NCBI RefSeq assembly: GCF_001999305.1
Contig: NZ_MLHQ01000011.1
Coordinates: 184,604 to 248,603, forward strand
Length of the DNA stretch: 64,000 nucleotides
Direction of reading: 5' to 3'
Source of the DNA: Rodentibacter myodis
GTDB lineage: Bacteria; Pseudomonadota; Gammaproteobacteria; Enterobacterales; Pasteurellaceae
Position numbers and translations under genes: made by a program. Shown in pieces: positions 9,702 to 19,505 of this stretch. The notes beneath the pieces are model-generated. The model saw only the letters and a list, made by a program, of their open reading frames with translations, did no database searches and was not told the origin of the DNA. Positions within the stretch are counted from its first letter, which is position 1, and each line of letters opens with the position of its first letter.

Positions 9702-10466
9702 TTAATTTACTGCCAAAATTGACCGCACTTTTTCCAGATCTTCTGCCGTGTCCACGCCCACTTCCGGCACTTCTTTGGCGAGTTCAACATGAATACGCTC
9801 CCCGTTCCATAACACGCGTAATTGCTCAAGTTTTTCCAAATTTTCCAGTTGGGTCGGCTTCCATTGCACATATTGTTTAATAAAGCCGGCACGGTAAGCA
9901 TAAATGCCGATATGGCGTAAATAGATGTCGGCTAATTCTGCTTTTGTCGGTGTTTGCAAATGCATAAATTGATCGCGATCGTAAGGAATAACGGAACGGG
10001 AAAAATACAGCACATAGCCGTCTTTATCCGTCAATACTTTCACCACATTCGGATTAAATAATTCGGCCGCTTGGTGAATTTTCACCGCAAGGGTTGCCAT
10101 ATTGACGTTAAATTTTGCTAAGTTTTCCGCCACTTGGCTCACAATCACCGGAGGAATAAGCGGTTCATCCCCTTGAATATTTACGATAATTTCCTCATCG
10201 GCAATCGCTAATTTTTCCACCACTTCCGCCAAACGCTCCGTACCGGAATGATGATGTTCTGAAGTCATACAAACTTCTGCACCAAAATCTTTCGCAACCT
10301 GCGCCACATTTTCGTTATCCGTGGCGATAATCACTCGGCTTGCACCGGATTGTCGGGCTTTTTCAAACACGTGTTGAATCATCGGTTTACCGGCTATGTC
10401 GGCAAGGGGTTTGCCCAGTAAACGTGAGGAGGCAAATCGGGCGGGAATGATAACGGTAAATGACAT
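9702..10466 (-). CDS. kdsB: CMP-3-deoxy-manno-octulosonate cytidylyltransferase
   Basis: 254 residues, normal length. KdsB activates Kdo with CTP for transfer to lipid A in the lipopolysaccharide inner core. Typical features are the nucleotide-binding N-terminus [14 protein letters not shown], the IATDN and [10 protein letters not shown] segments, and the C-terminal [12 protein letters not shown]. It stands among lipid A genes (lpxK, msbA) and directly upstream of uvrC. Confidence 0.97.
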   Translation of the reverse strand: MSFTVIIPARFASSRLLGKPLADIAGKPMIQHVFEKARQSGASRVIIATDNENVAQVAKDFGAEVCMTSEHHHSGTERLAEVVEKLAIADEEIIVNIQGDEPLIPPVIVSQVAENLAKFNVNMATLAVKIHQAAELFNPNVVKVLTDKDGYVLYFSRSVIPYDRDQFMHLQTPTKAELADIYLRHIGIYAYRAGFIKQYVQWKPTQLENLEKLEQLRVLWNGERIHVELAKEVPEVGVDTAEDLEKVRSILAVN

Positions 10467-10593
10467 AAAATCTTCCTTCTAAAATATTAAGACGTGTTGC
10501 TACGCCATAAGTGCAATGAAATAGATTAATTTTTAAATTATATTTTGTGCAATGGCGGCATAGTAGCGAATATTTTGGTGGTAGCTTCAATGC

Positions 10594-10776
10594 TTAATTA
10601 TCTCGAATGAACTCGGCTTTTTCGACCAAAAGCAGTGGCACGCCATTTTCAATAGGGTATGCAATATGCTCATAACGACAAATTAATCGTTGATTTTCCA
10701 CATCATATTGCAAACGTCCAAAACAACGTGGGCAAGCAATCACTTCGAGCAATTTAGGATTTAGACGTTCAGGCAT
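10594..10776 (-). CDS. ycaR: Trm112-like small protein (YcaR/UPF0434 family)
   Basis: 60 residues from the ATG at 10776 ([16 protein letters not shown]). Two further in-frame starts exist (ATG at 10800, TTG at 10803); the shorter form matches the usual family length. The Trm112-like signature is CPRC followed by [19 protein letters not shown]. Family members act as small partners or stabilisers of other enzymes; the bacterial function is unclear. The gene overlaps the end of lpxK by 8 bases and precedes kdsB, the same lpxK-ycaR-kdsB order as in E. coli. Confidence 0.9.
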   Translation of the reverse strand: MPERLNPKLLEVIACPRCFGRLQYDVENQRLICRYEHIAYPIENGVPLLLVEKAEFIRDN

Positions 10777-11767
10777 TTCGGTATTTTTCCACCAATTCAT
10801 CAATTTTTGTCCAAAAGTGCGGTAATTTTTCGCCCTGTTCTTCTGCTTCTGTTATTTCTGCTACTACCGGCACATACCACCAATTTTCTTTTGCAAAGGC
10901 TTGGCATTTTACAGCATCTTTTTCTGTCATAAAGAGCGGTTGATTTTCGGTGATTTTTTCTAACTGTGCCGCTTCAAAATGTTGATGGTCTTGAAATGCT
11001 TGCTTGTGGTTTAAGGTGATCCCCAGTTTTTCCAGCATAGTGAAAAAACGTTGAGGATTGCCAATACCGGCTATCGCCGAGCCTGATTGAAACGCACTTA
11101 ACGGGCGTTTTTCACTGTTTTTTAAATTTATCGCATAATGGGGAACTAACCTCATCACGGCATCGGCATATTGGTTTTTTCCCCCATTAGCAATCACAAA
11201 ATCAACGGTTTTTAAGCGGGCAGGCAATTCACGCAGCGGCCCCGCCGGTAACACAAAACCGTTACCAAGAGCGCGTTCGGCATCCATCACCACAATTTCA
11301 ATATCCCGTTGCAATTTATAATGCTGCAAACCATCGTCAGAAACAATGATGTCGCACTCCCCTTGTTTCAAGAGTAATTCAATGGCTTGACGGCGATTGG
11401 GTGAGATCACCACCGGTACGCCGGTTCGTTTTGCAATAAGAACAGGTTCATCCCCTCCCGCAATGGGGTTCGTCTTTTCCGTCACAAGCAAGGGATAGCT
11501 TTTCGATTGACTGCCATAACCACGGGAAATTACACCTGCACGAAGTCCCCGTTTTTTAAGTTCTTCAACAAGCCACACAACCACAGGCGTTTTGCCGTTT
11601 CCACCGACGGATAAATTCCCCACAATCACAACCGGTTTTGGCGCTCGATAGATGGATTTTACGCCAAGTAAAAAAAGAACACGGCGAAATTGACTAATAA
11701 TCCAAAAAAGGCAAGAAAAGGGCAAAAGGAGCCAAGCGAGTTTAGAATGGGTGTACCAAAATGGCAT
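10769..11767 (-). CDS. lpxK: Tetraacyldisaccharide 4'-kinase
   Basis: 332 residues. LpxK phosphorylates the 4' position of the lipid A disaccharide at the inner membrane. The N-terminal membrane-associated helix ([16 protein letters not shown], about 9-24) is followed by the P-loop [12 protein letters not shown] (about 48-60), DDGLQHYKL near 146 and the late motif MTEKDAVKC. It lies downstream of msbA with 69 bases between them, the usual arrangement; both act on newly made lipid A. Confidence 0.96.
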   Translation of the reverse strand: MPFWYTHSKLAWLLLPFSCLFWIISQFRRVLFLLGVKSIYRAPKPVVIVGNLSVGGNGKTPVVVWLVEELKKRGLRAGVISRGYGSQSKSYPLLVTEKTNPIAGGDEPVLIAKRTGVPVVISPNRRQAIELLLKQGECDIIVSDDGLQHYKLQRDIEIVVMDAERALGNGFVLPAGPLRELPARLKTVDFVIANGGKNQYADAVMRLVPHYAINLKNSEKRPLSAFQSGSAIAGIGNPQRFFTMLEKLGITLNHKQAFQDHQHFEAAQLEKITENQPLFMTEKDAVKCQAFAKENWWYVPVVAEITEAEEQGEKLPHFWTKIDELVEKYRNA

Positions 11768-11836
11768 AATTGATCCTTGCTAAAAGTGCGGATAACACAA
11801 CGCGAGTTTTTCAACCCGCGTCCTGCATTTTAAAAT

Positions 11837-13600
11837 TTAGCCGTTAAACTGCATTCGATGTAACTGTTTATAGGCACCGTTTTGTTCAAGCAATGTTTTA
11901 TGATTACCACGCTCGCAAATTTCACCGTGGTCGATGACTAAAATTTCATCGGCATTTTCAATAGTAGAAAGGCGATGGGCAATCACCAACACGGTGCGAT
12001 CTTTTTTCAGTTCTTCAAGTGCGGCTTGAATGGCACGCTCGGATTCGGTATCAAGTGCGGAGGTGGCTTCGTCTAAAATCAGCACAGGTGAATTACGCAA
12101 TAATGCACGGGCAATGGCTAAACGCTGACGTTGCCCTCCCGATAAACTTGCACCATTCTCGCCCACAACGGTGTCAAATCCCTGCGGTAGCTTTTCAATA
12201 AACTCTAACGCATAAGCGGCTTTTGCAGCGGCAACAATTTCTTCCCTTGTGTATTTATCACCGGCGGCATAAGCAATGTTATTGGCAATAGTGTCGTTAA
12301 ATAAATGCACTTGTTGCGATACTAAGGCACAATTTTCACGTAAATTAGAGAGGCGATAATCTTGAATGTTCACGCCATCCAACAAAATTTCGCCTTCTGA
12401 GATATCGTAGAAACGCGTTACTAAATTTGCAATAGTGGATTTTCCTGAGCCGGAACGTCCCACCAATGCCACGGTTTTACCGGCGGGAACGTAAAATGAA
12501 ATATGATTTAATGCCGGTTCATTCTTTCCTTGGTATGTAAAGGTTACATTTTTAAACTCAAGTTCCCCTTTTGCCGGTTCGGCTTTGTGTGTGCCGGTAT
12601 CTTTTTCCACATCAAGATCCAAAATTGAAAACAAAGTTTGGCAGGCTGCCATTCCGCGTTGGAATTGAGAATTGACGTTGGTTAAAGATTTAAGCGGACG
12701 CATCATTGCAAGCATTGAAGAAAAGACGACAGTAAATGATCCCGCACTTAAATGATCATCGGCAATGAGTGGGGTGGTTGCCAAATAAAGCACGGCGGCT
12801 AAGGCAAGTGAAGCAATAATTTGTACCACCGGATCAGAAATCGCATCTGCCGTCACCATTTTCATTCCTTTACGGCGCATATCGTTGCTCACGTGGTTGA
12901 AACGCTCTTCTTCCACATATTGTCCGCCAAAAGAAAGCACCACTTTATGCCCCTTGAGCATTTGTTCGGTGGTGGAGGTAAGCTCTCCCATTGAATCTTG
13001 CATATTTTTGCTTAATCGGCGGAAAATTTTTGAAACCAAACGAATCAATACGGCAATAATCGGGCCAATCACAAAAAGCACTAAAGTCAATTCCCAACTT
13101 GTGTAAAACATCACCACAAGTAAAGAAATGATATACGCCCCTTCACGCACAATGGTTACCAAGGAATTTGATGATGAATTGGCAATCATCTCGGAATCAT
13201 AGGTGATACGGGAAAGAAGTTTTCCACTGGGATTGCTATCGAAAAAACTCACCGGCATAAACATCAAATGTTTAAATAAACGGCGGCGCATTGTCATCAC
13301 CACTTTACCCGACACCCACGCCAAGCAATAGTTAGAAATGAAACTACTCACGCCACGCAAGAAAATCATTCCAACCACCACAAATGCCATCATCTTTAAA
13401 AAACTGTGATCGGTTTTGCCAAACCCATCATCAAGTAAGGGTTTTAATAAATAAATCAAACCCGAATCTGCCAAGGCGTTGAGAACTAAAGCGATAGCGG
13501 CGACAACCAATCCCGACTTAAAAGGTTTAATCATCGGCCACAAGCGTTTAAAGGTTTGCATTGTGGAAAGGTCTTTGTCTTGCATTTTTTGATCTTGCAT
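11837..13600 (-). CDS. msbA: Lipid A flippase, ABC transporter MsbA
   Basis: 587 residues from the ATG at 13600, which has GGAAGAT 6 bases upstream; an in-frame start at 13660 would add 20 residues and overlap comEC, and is less likely. MsbA is a homodimeric half-transporter moving core-lipid A across the inner membrane. Six membrane helices fill residues 20-310. The nucleotide-binding domain carries GRSGSGKST (Walker A), [16 protein letters not shown] (signature), [11 protein letters not shown] (Walker B) and IAHRLST (switch His). It sits between comEC and lpxK. Confidence 0.97.
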   Translation of the reverse strand: MQDQKMQDKDLSTMQTFKRLWPMIKPFKSGLVVAAIALVLNALADSGLIYLLKPLLDDGFGKTDHSFLKMMAFVVVGMIFLRGVSSFISNYCLAWVSGKVVMTMRRRLFKHLMFMPVSFFDSNPSGKLLSRITYDSEMIANSSSNSLVTIVREGAYIISLLVVMFYTSWELTLVLFVIGPIIAVLIRLVSKIFRRLSKNMQDSMGELTSTTEQMLKGHKVVLSFGGQYVEEERFNHVSNDMRRKGMKMVTADAISDPVVQIIASLALAAVLYLATTPLIADDHLSAGSFTVVFSSMLAMMRPLKSLTNVNSQFQRGMAACQTLFSILDLDVEKDTGTHKAEPAKGELEFKNVTFTYQGKNEPALNHISFYVPAGKTVALVGRSGSGKSTIANLVTRFYDISEGEILLDGVNIQDYRLSNLRENCALVSQQVHLFNDTIANNIAYAAGDKYTREEIVAAAKAAYALEFIEKLPQGFDTVVGENGASLSGGQRQRLAIARALLRNSPVLILDEATSALDTESERAIQAALEELKKDRTVLVIAHRLSTIENADEILVIDHGEICERGNHKTLLEQNGAYKQLHRMQFNG

Positions 13601-13640
13601 AGGGATTATCTTCCGTAAAAAATTGTCGGCATTGTACCTT

Positions 13641-16028
13641 TTATTCATTTGATAATCCAATCACTCGCGCATACCAAGGCGAAAAAGCCTCTCTGGCACG
13701 CCTAACAACAACATCATTTGGATAAAATTCAACCCGAATCTGCCCAGAAATTGCCGTATTTTCCACCGCACTTTTGTGTTGAACCAAGCGTGCCGTCACT
13801 GAAGAATGTGGAAATTTCCACGGATTCCAACGCCCACTGGAAATAATGGAAATATCCGGCTTGGTTTGTGCCAATAAAAATTCCCCTGTGGATGTTTTAC
13901 TGCCGTGATGTCCCACCTGTAATACATTAAGTTTAGCTAAAGTGCGGGCAAAAAGCGCTTCGTTTTTTACCTCGGCATCACCGGTGAGCAAAACGCGGTA
14001 TTGACCGTCATCAATCAAAATCACGCAAGAATCCGCATTATTCGCCCGAACAACCGTTTTTTCAGGTGAAAGCACCCGAAATGAAATACCCTGCCACACC
14101 CAATTTTCTCCCACCACGCAAGAAGAGCGGTCAATTTCGCCATAGTTTTTTTCTGACGAACTGATCAACACCGATTGCGGATAAGCCTTTAAAATTGCTT
14201 TTGCACCACCGGAATGATCCTTATCATCGTGGCTCAAAATCAGCTTATCCAACACAATACCTTCACGCTGTAAATAAGGTAGGATTTCCAGTTCCGCCAT
14301 TGAGCCGCTTTGCCACGCCATACCGGAATCATACAAAATGCCTCTGCCATCTTTTACGATCAATGTTGCCAATCCCTGCCCCACATCTAATGTGTCAAGC
14401 TGCCAAAGCGGTTTGGTATATTGCCGCCCCACTACCGTCAATAAACATAAAATTGCCAGTGCCGCGGCACTTCCGATGATTTGTGTTCGCTGTATTAGCG
14501 ACAATGGATGAGCAATATTGAGGGTAAAAAAACGTGTCGGTTTGATTTGCCAATTTTGTTGCGGCAAAGGTTTTTCACGATAAATTGCATAAATTAACAA
14601 GAGAAAAATCACACAACAAAGTGCGGTCAAAATAAAGGATAAATTCACCGATACCGACACCTCCCTCCCTTGAAAAAAAGCAATCCCTTGCGTAATCCAC
14701 TCTGCCAATTTATTGGCGAGTTGCCACGAAGAAACCGCACCATTTGTCAGCACGGCAAAAAGAATCAAAGGAACAAGGAAAAAACTATATAAAGGCACAG
14801 CAACCAAATTGGCAAAGAAAGCGGATAAGGCGAAGCGATTAAAAAGAAAAAGCTGTATCGGTGTAAACAATAGTAACAAGCCAAACTGCAAATGAATTAG
14901 CCCTAACATCCACCGAATTTTGAGGGGAAAAGGTTGATACCGCCATTGAAAAAGGGAAAACGGCACAGAGCGATACCAGACAATTAAACTACACACCGCC
15001 CCAACGGAAAGCCAAAAACTTACGGAAAGCGGCATAAGGGGATCACAAAATAAAAGAAATGCCACCACCAAAATAAAAAGTTGAAAAGCCGAATAATATC
15101 GGCGCAAAATTTGTAGCAGAAAAATTACGATCAGGGCTGAAATGGCACGAAAAGTCGGCACCGCAAAGCCTGCAAGATAGGCATAAAAGAGGGCAAGTGT
15201 CACACCGCACAACAAAGGGAAAAGCGGATGAATAAAACGGGTCGGCAGAAAAAATTGCAATGCACGTGCCAGTAAAAAACCGATTCCCATAGCCAACCCG
15301 ATATGCAATCCTGAAATGGCAATTAAATGTGCGGTATTGGTTTGTTGATAAACCGCCCATATCCCATTATCAAGCCAAGCCCGTTCGCCAAAAGCCAATG
15401 CCATTAATAAACCTTGTAAAGGTAAATTTTCCGTTTGTTTTAATGCCCGTTGCAATACGCTTTCCCTCAACGAAAAATCTTCGTTTATTTTGACCACACT
15501 TTTCACCGTGCCTACCGCAATCACACCTTTAGAAAAATACCATTTTTGACGATCAAAGCCCCCGAAATTTAATCGGGCAGAAAGTGGTCTGAGAGAAACC
15601 TCCCCCTGCCAAGTTTCCCCTAAAAAAGGACGTTTTTCTGCTTTCCAATGAAGAAATATGCGTTGCGATCTCCCTTCTTTTTCTAAATTCGTACGGGCGA
15701 TCACCGTTTGATATTCCCGCTGATGTAATATTTCTTCAATAGTGAAAGTAAGCTGTTGTTTTTGAGGGATAATTTCTTGCGCTTGGTGCAATAAATCAAG
15801 GGCGAAAGAATGGCTATAGCCCAATATCAACACATTGAAATTCAGGAAAAGCGAAAAACGAAAAGCCCGGATTTTTTTGAACCAATAGAAAAAAAGTGCG
15901 GTCAAAGCGAGGGCAAAATTGCAGAGCAACATTGGTTTCCAACCGATTAACATAAAATCGGGCAAAAACATCAATGAGAGCGAGGCAAAAATAATAACGA
16001 TTGCCAAAGTAAACACATTAAACCGCAT
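13641..16028 (-). CDS. comEC: DNA uptake channel ComEC/Rec2
   Basis: About 795 residues from the ATG at 16028; a GTG at 16058 would give 805, and neither has a clear ribosome site. The protein forms the inner membrane channel that moves single-stranded DNA into the cytoplasm during transformation (Rec2 in H. influenzae). Domains: N-terminal membrane segments and soluble region, the central polytopic competence domain with [17 protein letters not shown], then a C-terminal metallo-beta-lactamase-like domain with [11 protein letters not shown] and VGHHGSKTS. All motifs are intact, consistent with the many uptake signals in the window and natural competence. Confidence 0.96.
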   Translation of the reverse strand: MRFNVFTLAIVIIFASLSLMFLPDFMLIGWKPMLLCNFALALTALFFYWFKKIRAFRFSLFLNFNVLILGYSHSFALDLLHQAQEIIPQKQQLTFTIEEILHQREYQTVIARTNLEKEGRSQRIFLHWKAEKRPFLGETWQGEVSLRPLSARLNFGGFDRQKWYFSKGVIAVGTVKSVVKINEDFSLRESVLQRALKQTENLPLQGLLMALAFGERAWLDNGIWAVYQQTNTAHLIAISGLHIGLAMGIGFLLARALQFFLPTRFIHPLFPLLCGVTLALFYAYLAGFAVPTFRAISALIVIFLLQILRRYYSAFQLFILVVAFLLFCDPLMPLSVSFWLSVGAVCSLIVWYRSVPFSLFQWRYQPFPLKIRWMLGLIHLQFGLLLLFTPIQLFLFNRFALSAFFANLVAVPLYSFFLVPLILFAVLTNGAVSSWQLANKLAEWITQGIAFFQGREVSVSVNLSFILTALCCVIFLLLIYAIYREKPLPQQNWQIKPTRFFTLNIAHPLSLIQRTQIIGSAAALAILCLLTVVGRQYTKPLWQLDTLDVGQGLATLIVKDGRGILYDSGMAWQSGSMAELEILPYLQREGIVLDKLILSHDDKDHSGGAKAILKAYPQSVLISSSEKNYGEIDRSSCVVGENWVWQGISFRVLSPEKTVVRANNADSCVILIDDGQYRVLLTGDAEVKNEALFARTLAKLNVLQVGHHGSKTSTGEFLLAQTKPDISIISSGRWNPWKFPHSSVTARLVQHKSAVENTAISGQIRVEFYPNDVVVRRAREAFSPWYARVIGLSNE

Positions 16029-16276
16029 AGCAGGAAAATCTGAAGATAAAATGGACACACGCTATGCTGTTTTTACCGCCAAAGCAATCTTCCCTTATTC
16101 ATTTTGCGAGCCTGATCGGAAAATAAAAATTTAGCGGGGAAATTTTATTTGCTAAAACATTCAAGTTCTGCTATTTATATCGCCCTCAAAAAATCGGGGT
16201 TCGTTAGAACGCATAATGACAATGACAGGAAGTCGTGAAGTTCACGCTTAAATTCTGTTGGTATTAGGAGTGAGAT

Positions 16277-16714
16277 ATGTCAAAAGCATCGTTGAGTTTG
16301 TTGAATCTGGCAGGAGTGAAACCATATCAGCCTAAAAAAGGTGAAGAATATATGAATGAATCTCAACTTCTTCACTTCAAAAAAATCTTAACGGCTTGGC
16401 ACGAACAAATCGTGGAAGAAGCCTCCCGCACGGTGGCACATATGCGCGATGAAGCGGCGAATTTTCCTGATCCGGCGGATCGTGCAACGCAGGAAGAAGA
16501 ATTCAGCCTCGAATTACGCAATCGGGATCGCGAACGTAGATTAATGAAAAAAATTGAATCTACCTTGAAAAAACTGGATACCGATGATTTCGGCTATTGT
16601 GATTCTTGTGGTGAGGAAATCGGTATTCGCCGTCTAGAAGCCCGCCCAACCGCCGATCTTTGTATTGATTGTAAAACCTTGGCAGAAATTCGCGAAAAAC
16701 AGGTCGCGGGTTAA
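16277..16714 (+). CDS. dksA: RNA polymerase-binding transcription factor DksA
   Basis: 145 residues. DksA inserts a coiled coil into the secondary channel of RNA polymerase and, with ppGpp, adjusts transcription of stable RNA and biosynthetic genes. The coiled-coil tip Asp pair is present (D65 and D68 in PDPADRA, equal to D71 and D74 of E. coli), and the zinc finger has C108, C111, C129 and C132. TTAGGAGTGAG at 16263-16273 supports the start. An uptake-signal terminator follows at 16736. The order dksA-pcnB-folK is conserved in relatives. Confidence 0.97.
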   Translation: MSKASLSLLNLAGVKPYQPKKGEEYMNESQLLHFKKILTAWHEQIVEEASRTVAHMRDEAANFPDPADRATQEEEFSLELRNRDRERRLMKKIESTLKKLDTDDFGYCDSCGEEIGIRRLEARPTADLCIDCKTLAEIREKQVAG

Positions 16715-16735
16715 TTTATACCGTTGAATCGAAAG

Positions 16736-16766
16736 AAAAAGTGCGGTGGAAATAACCGCACTTTTT
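16736..16766 (+). terminator. dksA terminator (uptake-signal hairpin)
   Basis: AAAAAGTGCGGT (16736-16747) pairs with ACCGCACTTTTT (16755-16766) around a 7-base loop, ending in T residues. Confidence 0.8.
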
Positions 16767-16804
16767 GTATTTTTCGGTATTGTGCCGCAAAGAAATATAA
16801 GCTT

Positions 16805-16827
16805 GTAGGGACACGACGCTCGTGTCC
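16805..16827. repeat. GTAGGG-type palindromic repeat, copy 1
   Basis: GTAGGG followed by a palindrome: GGACACGA (16809-16816), loop CGC, TCGTGTCC (16820-16827). Together with the inverted copy at 16866-16889 it brackets about 85 bases of the dksA-pcnB gap. Confidence 0.6.
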
Positions 16828-16865
16828 ATATCAAAATACCAATAATTTCAACTGGTTAATATTAA

Positions 16866-16889
16866 GGACGCCAAGCGTGGCGTCCCTAC
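16866..16889. repeat. GTAGGG-type palindromic repeat, copy 2, inverted
   Basis: GGACGCCA (16866-16873), loop AGCG, TGGCGTCC (16878-16885), then CTAC, which reads GTAGGG on the minus strand. It faces copy 1, and ATTAAGGACGCC is shared with the palindrome at 7012. Confidence 0.6.
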
Positions 16890-16947
16890 TTTTCCTGTTG
16901 GGATATATCATTAAATAAACGTTAAACCAAAACAAACGGAGTTTATT

Positions 16948-18426
16948 ATTTTTACTTATATTAAAAATTTGTTTGGCAAAAAGAAAAAGGTGCAATCGCA
17001 AAATGAGAACGCACCAAAGCAGGCAGCCCAAACAAAAGCTCATTCTAGACGAGTTGAGCCTTCAACCTCTCCATCTCGGGCAAATAAAAAAATCGAACGC
17101 TCCCATCGTAATGATAAAAGTGTCATTAAAGCCTCAAATTTTGGCATTCATCCGCGTATGTTTAGTCGTAATGCCCTCAGCGTGGTGGAAAAATTACAAC
17201 GCCAAGGCTTCGAGGCTTACATTGTAGGCGGCAGTATCCGAGATATGTTGTTAGGCAAAAATCCGAAAGATTTTGATGTGGCGACAAATGCCCGTCCCGA
17301 ACAGGTTCAAGCTATTTTCCAACGTCAATGCCGTTTGGTTGGTCGCCGTTTTCGCTTGGCACATATTATGTTTGGTCGCGATATTATTGAAGTGGCGACT
17401 TTCCGTGCGAATCACAGCGATGCCCGTAGTGAACAACAAGCCAAACAAAATAATGAAGGAATGTTACTGCGTGATAACGTTTACGGCACCATTGAGCAAG
17501 ATGCCAAACGCCGTGACTTCACCGTAAATGCCCTTTATTACAATCCGCAAAATAATACACTGCGTGATTATTTCAACGGTATTGAGGATCTCAAAGCCGG
17601 TAAATTGCGTTTAATTGGTGATCCCGTTACGCGTTATCAAGAAGATCCCGTACGGATGTTACGTTCAATTCGTTTTATAGCGAAATTGGATATGTTTCTT
17701 GAAAAACCAAGCGAAGCACCCATTCGTGAATTGGCACATTTGTTAAAAAATATTCCGCCGGCACGTTTATTTGATGAAAGTTTAAAATTATTGCAAGCGG
17801 GATATGGGGTCAAAACCTATCGTCTATTACGTCAATACGGTTTATTTGAACAACTCTTTCCTTCGCTTTCTACTTATTTCACACCGAAAGAGGATAGCTT
17901 TGCGGAGCGAATGATCATCACCGCACTCACCTCAACGGATGAACGCATCGCAGATAAATTACGCATTAACCCTGCATTTTTATTTGCGGCATTCTTTTGG
18001 TATCCACTCCGTGAAAAAGTGGAAAACCTGAAGAACGAGGGGGGATTAAATAATCACGATGCCTATGCACTTGCAGGTAATGAGGTGTTGGATTTATTCT
18101 GTCGGGCTATCGCCGCCCCACGCCGTCATACTGCGGTGATGCGTGATATTTGGTTCTTACAATTACAGCTTCTTAAACGCACGGGATCGGCGCCAATGCG
18201 TGTGATGGAACACCCTAAATTCCGTGCGGCTTTTGATTTATTGGTAATGCGTGCGGAAATTGAAGGCGGGGAAACCGTAGAGCTTGCCAAGTGGTGGCAC
18301 GAATATCAATTTAGCAATGGCGATCAACGTCAACAACTTGTGCAGGAACAGCAACGTTTACATCCTAAACCGAAGAAAAAATATTTTCGTCCACGTAAAC
18401 GCCGTAAACCCAGAACTGCGGAATAA
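16948..18426 (+). CDS. pcnB: Poly(A) polymerase I, apparent AUU start codon
   Basis: 492 residues if translation starts at the ATT at 16948. PcnB adds 3' poly(A) tails to RNA and promotes decay. Seen: GGSIRDMLLGKNPKDFDVATNA (about 90-110) with the G[GS] and DxD catalytic motifs of the tRNA nucleotidyltransferase superfamily, RRDFTVNALYY, and a basic C-terminus (KPKKKYFRPRKRRKPR) typical of PcnB rather than CCA-adding enzymes. No ATG or GTG serves the N-terminus. GGAG at 16938-16941 lies 6 bases before ATT, and the resulting MFTYIKNLFG parallels the E. coli start, which is known to use AUU. A TTG at 16969 is the alternative but lacks a ribosome site. folK follows after 6 bases. Confidence 0.92.
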   Translation: MFTYIKNLFGKKKKVQSQNENAPKQAAQTKAHSRRVEPSTSPSRANKKIERSHRNDKSVIKASNFGIHPRMFSRNALSVVEKLQRQGFEAYIVGGSIRDMLLGKNPKDFDVATNARPEQVQAIFQRQCRLVGRRFRLAHIMFGRDIIEVATFRANHSDARSEQQAKQNNEGMLLRDNVYGTIEQDAKRRDFTVNALYYNPQNNTLRDYFNGIEDLKAGKLRLIGDPVTRYQEDPVRMLRSIRFIAKLDMFLEKPSEAPIRELAHLLKNIPPARLFDESLKLLQAGYGVKTYRLLRQYGLFEQLFPSLSTYFTPKEDSFAERMIITALTSTDERIADKLRINPAFLFAAFFWYPLREKVENLKNEGGLNNHDAYALAGNEVLDLFCRAIAAPRRHTAVMRDIWFLQLQLLKRTGSAPMRVMEHPKFRAAFDLLVMRAEIEGGETVELAKWWHEYQFSNGDQRQQLVQEQQRLHPKPKKKYFRPRKRRKPRTAE

Positions 18427-18432
18427 TGAAAA

Positions 18433-18909
18433 ATGAACCAAGCCTATATTGCCCTTGGCAGTAATCTAAACACGCCTGTTGAACAACTGAACAATGCCTT
18501 AAAAGCCATTGACCGTTTAGCACAAACCAAGCTGGTTTCGGTCAGCTCTTTTTATCAAAGCAAACCGCTCGGCCCGCAAGATCAACCGGATTATGTGAAT
18601 GCCGTTGCAAAAATTGAAACAATGCTTACACCTTTAGCATTATTAGATGAATTGCAACGCATTGAACAGGAACAAGGGCGGGTACGCTTACGCCGTTGGG
18701 GCGAACGCACGTTAGATCTGGATATTTTACTTTATGGGGACGAAGTGATTGAAAATGAACGATTAACCGTCCCACATTACGATATGCAAAATCGGGAATT
18801 TGTGATTGTGCCATTAATGGAAATCGCACCGAATTTAACGCTCCCAAACGGACAATCCCTGTCCAAGTTAGCCGATAAATTTGTGCAACATTCAATGAAA
18901 AAAATCTAA
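18433..18909 (+). CDS. folK: 6-hydroxymethyl-7,8-dihydropterin pyrophosphokinase
   Basis: 158 residues. FolK transfers pyrophosphate from ATP to 6-hydroxymethyl-dihydropterin in folate synthesis. Signature features are the N-terminal AYIALGSNL, the central RWGERTLDLDILLYG with catalytic Arg and Asp residues, and LTVPHYDMQNREFVIVPL. It forms an operon with pcnB and is closed by a strong hairpin. Confidence 0.96.
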   Translation: MNQAYIALGSNLNTPVEQLNNALKAIDRLAQTKLVSVSSFYQSKPLGPQDQPDYVNAVAKIETMLTPLALLDELQRIEQEQGRVRLRRWGERTLDLDILLYGDEVIENERLTVPHYDMQNREFVIVPLMEIAPNLTLPNGQSLSKLADKFVQHSMKKI

Positions 18910-18910
18910 A

Positions 18911-18950
18911 AAAACAACCGCACTTTTGGGATTAAAAGTGCGGTTGTTTT
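18911..18950. terminator. folK / yeeX convergent terminator
   Basis: AAAACAACCGCACTTTT (18911-18927) pairs perfectly with AAAAGTGCGGTTGTTTT (18934-18950) around 6 bases. With A-runs and T-runs on either side it can act for both converging genes. Confidence 0.8.
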
Positions 18951-18961
18951 TATCAAGGTTT

Positions 18962-19315
18962 TTATGCCGTAATCTTATTTGTTTTTTTCAACAAATCGGC
19001 GTGGGCTTTTTTCTGTTCTTTCATTTTTGCGCTGGTTTCGCGGCGTTGGGTAGAAAGTTCTGCACTGCGGATGGTGTAATCATCAACACGGGCTTCATAG
19101 TCATCACGCATACTTTCAATAATTGCACGCACATCAGCAATATCCATATCATCGTGAATATATTGGTTTAAATTATCAAGTAATAACACCCGTTTTTGGT
19201 TATCACGAATCTTACGATTGATGTCTTCAATATCGCGTTTTAATTTGTTTTTTAAACGATACATACGGACGTACTCCAACACTTCTTGAAAAGATTTTTT
19301 ATTTACAATTTCCAT
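18962..19315 (-). CDS. yeeX: DUF496 family protein YeeX
   Basis: 117 residues, mostly charged and predicted to be two long coiled-coil helices. It matches the E. coli YeeX family through [10 protein letters not shown] near the start, [15 protein letters not shown] in the middle and [12 protein letters not shown] later. The function of the family is unknown to me. It is a single gene convergent with folK, with a likely ribosome site AGAGAGACCCC upstream of its start at 19315. Confidence 0.88.
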   Translation of the reverse strand: MEIVNKKSFQEVLEYVRMYRLKNKLKRDIEDINRKIRDNQKRVLLLDNLNQYIHDDMDIADVRAIIESMRDDYEARVDDYTIRSAELSTQRRETSAKMKEQKKAHADLLKKTNKITA

Positions 19316-19397
19316 AAGGGGTCTCTCAATTAAATAAAATAAGCGGCTGTAATTTAGCCTTTTTTATTCCATTCGTCAAAACCTTAAATTTAAAATT

Positions 19398-19413
19398 TGT
19401 GGTCTATATCAAA
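19398..19413. promoter_or_regulatory. Possible CRP site upstream of serC
   Basis: TGTGG-TCTATA-TCAAA matches the TGTGA-N6-TCACA core at 8 of 10 positions and lies about 93 bases before serC. Only a candidate. Confidence 0.3.
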
Positions 19414-19505
19414 AAAAGTCCGCATTTTGCTAAAAAGCGTTGATTCTACGCTTTTCTAGTGATAAAACGTAGCCCATTATTTTTCTAAAAAACAAGGAAA
19501 ACACA

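Noticed and set aside
13601..13660. 20-residue N-terminal extension of MsbA
   Set aside because: It would overlap comEC, and the ATG at 13600 has a clear ribosome site and gives the length usual for the family.
14195..14479. Antisense open frame within comEC
   Set aside because: A shadow of a well-supported gene, with no start signal; the same applies to long antisense frames within glnD (29843-30232), araH (42141-42482) and parE (51031-51495).
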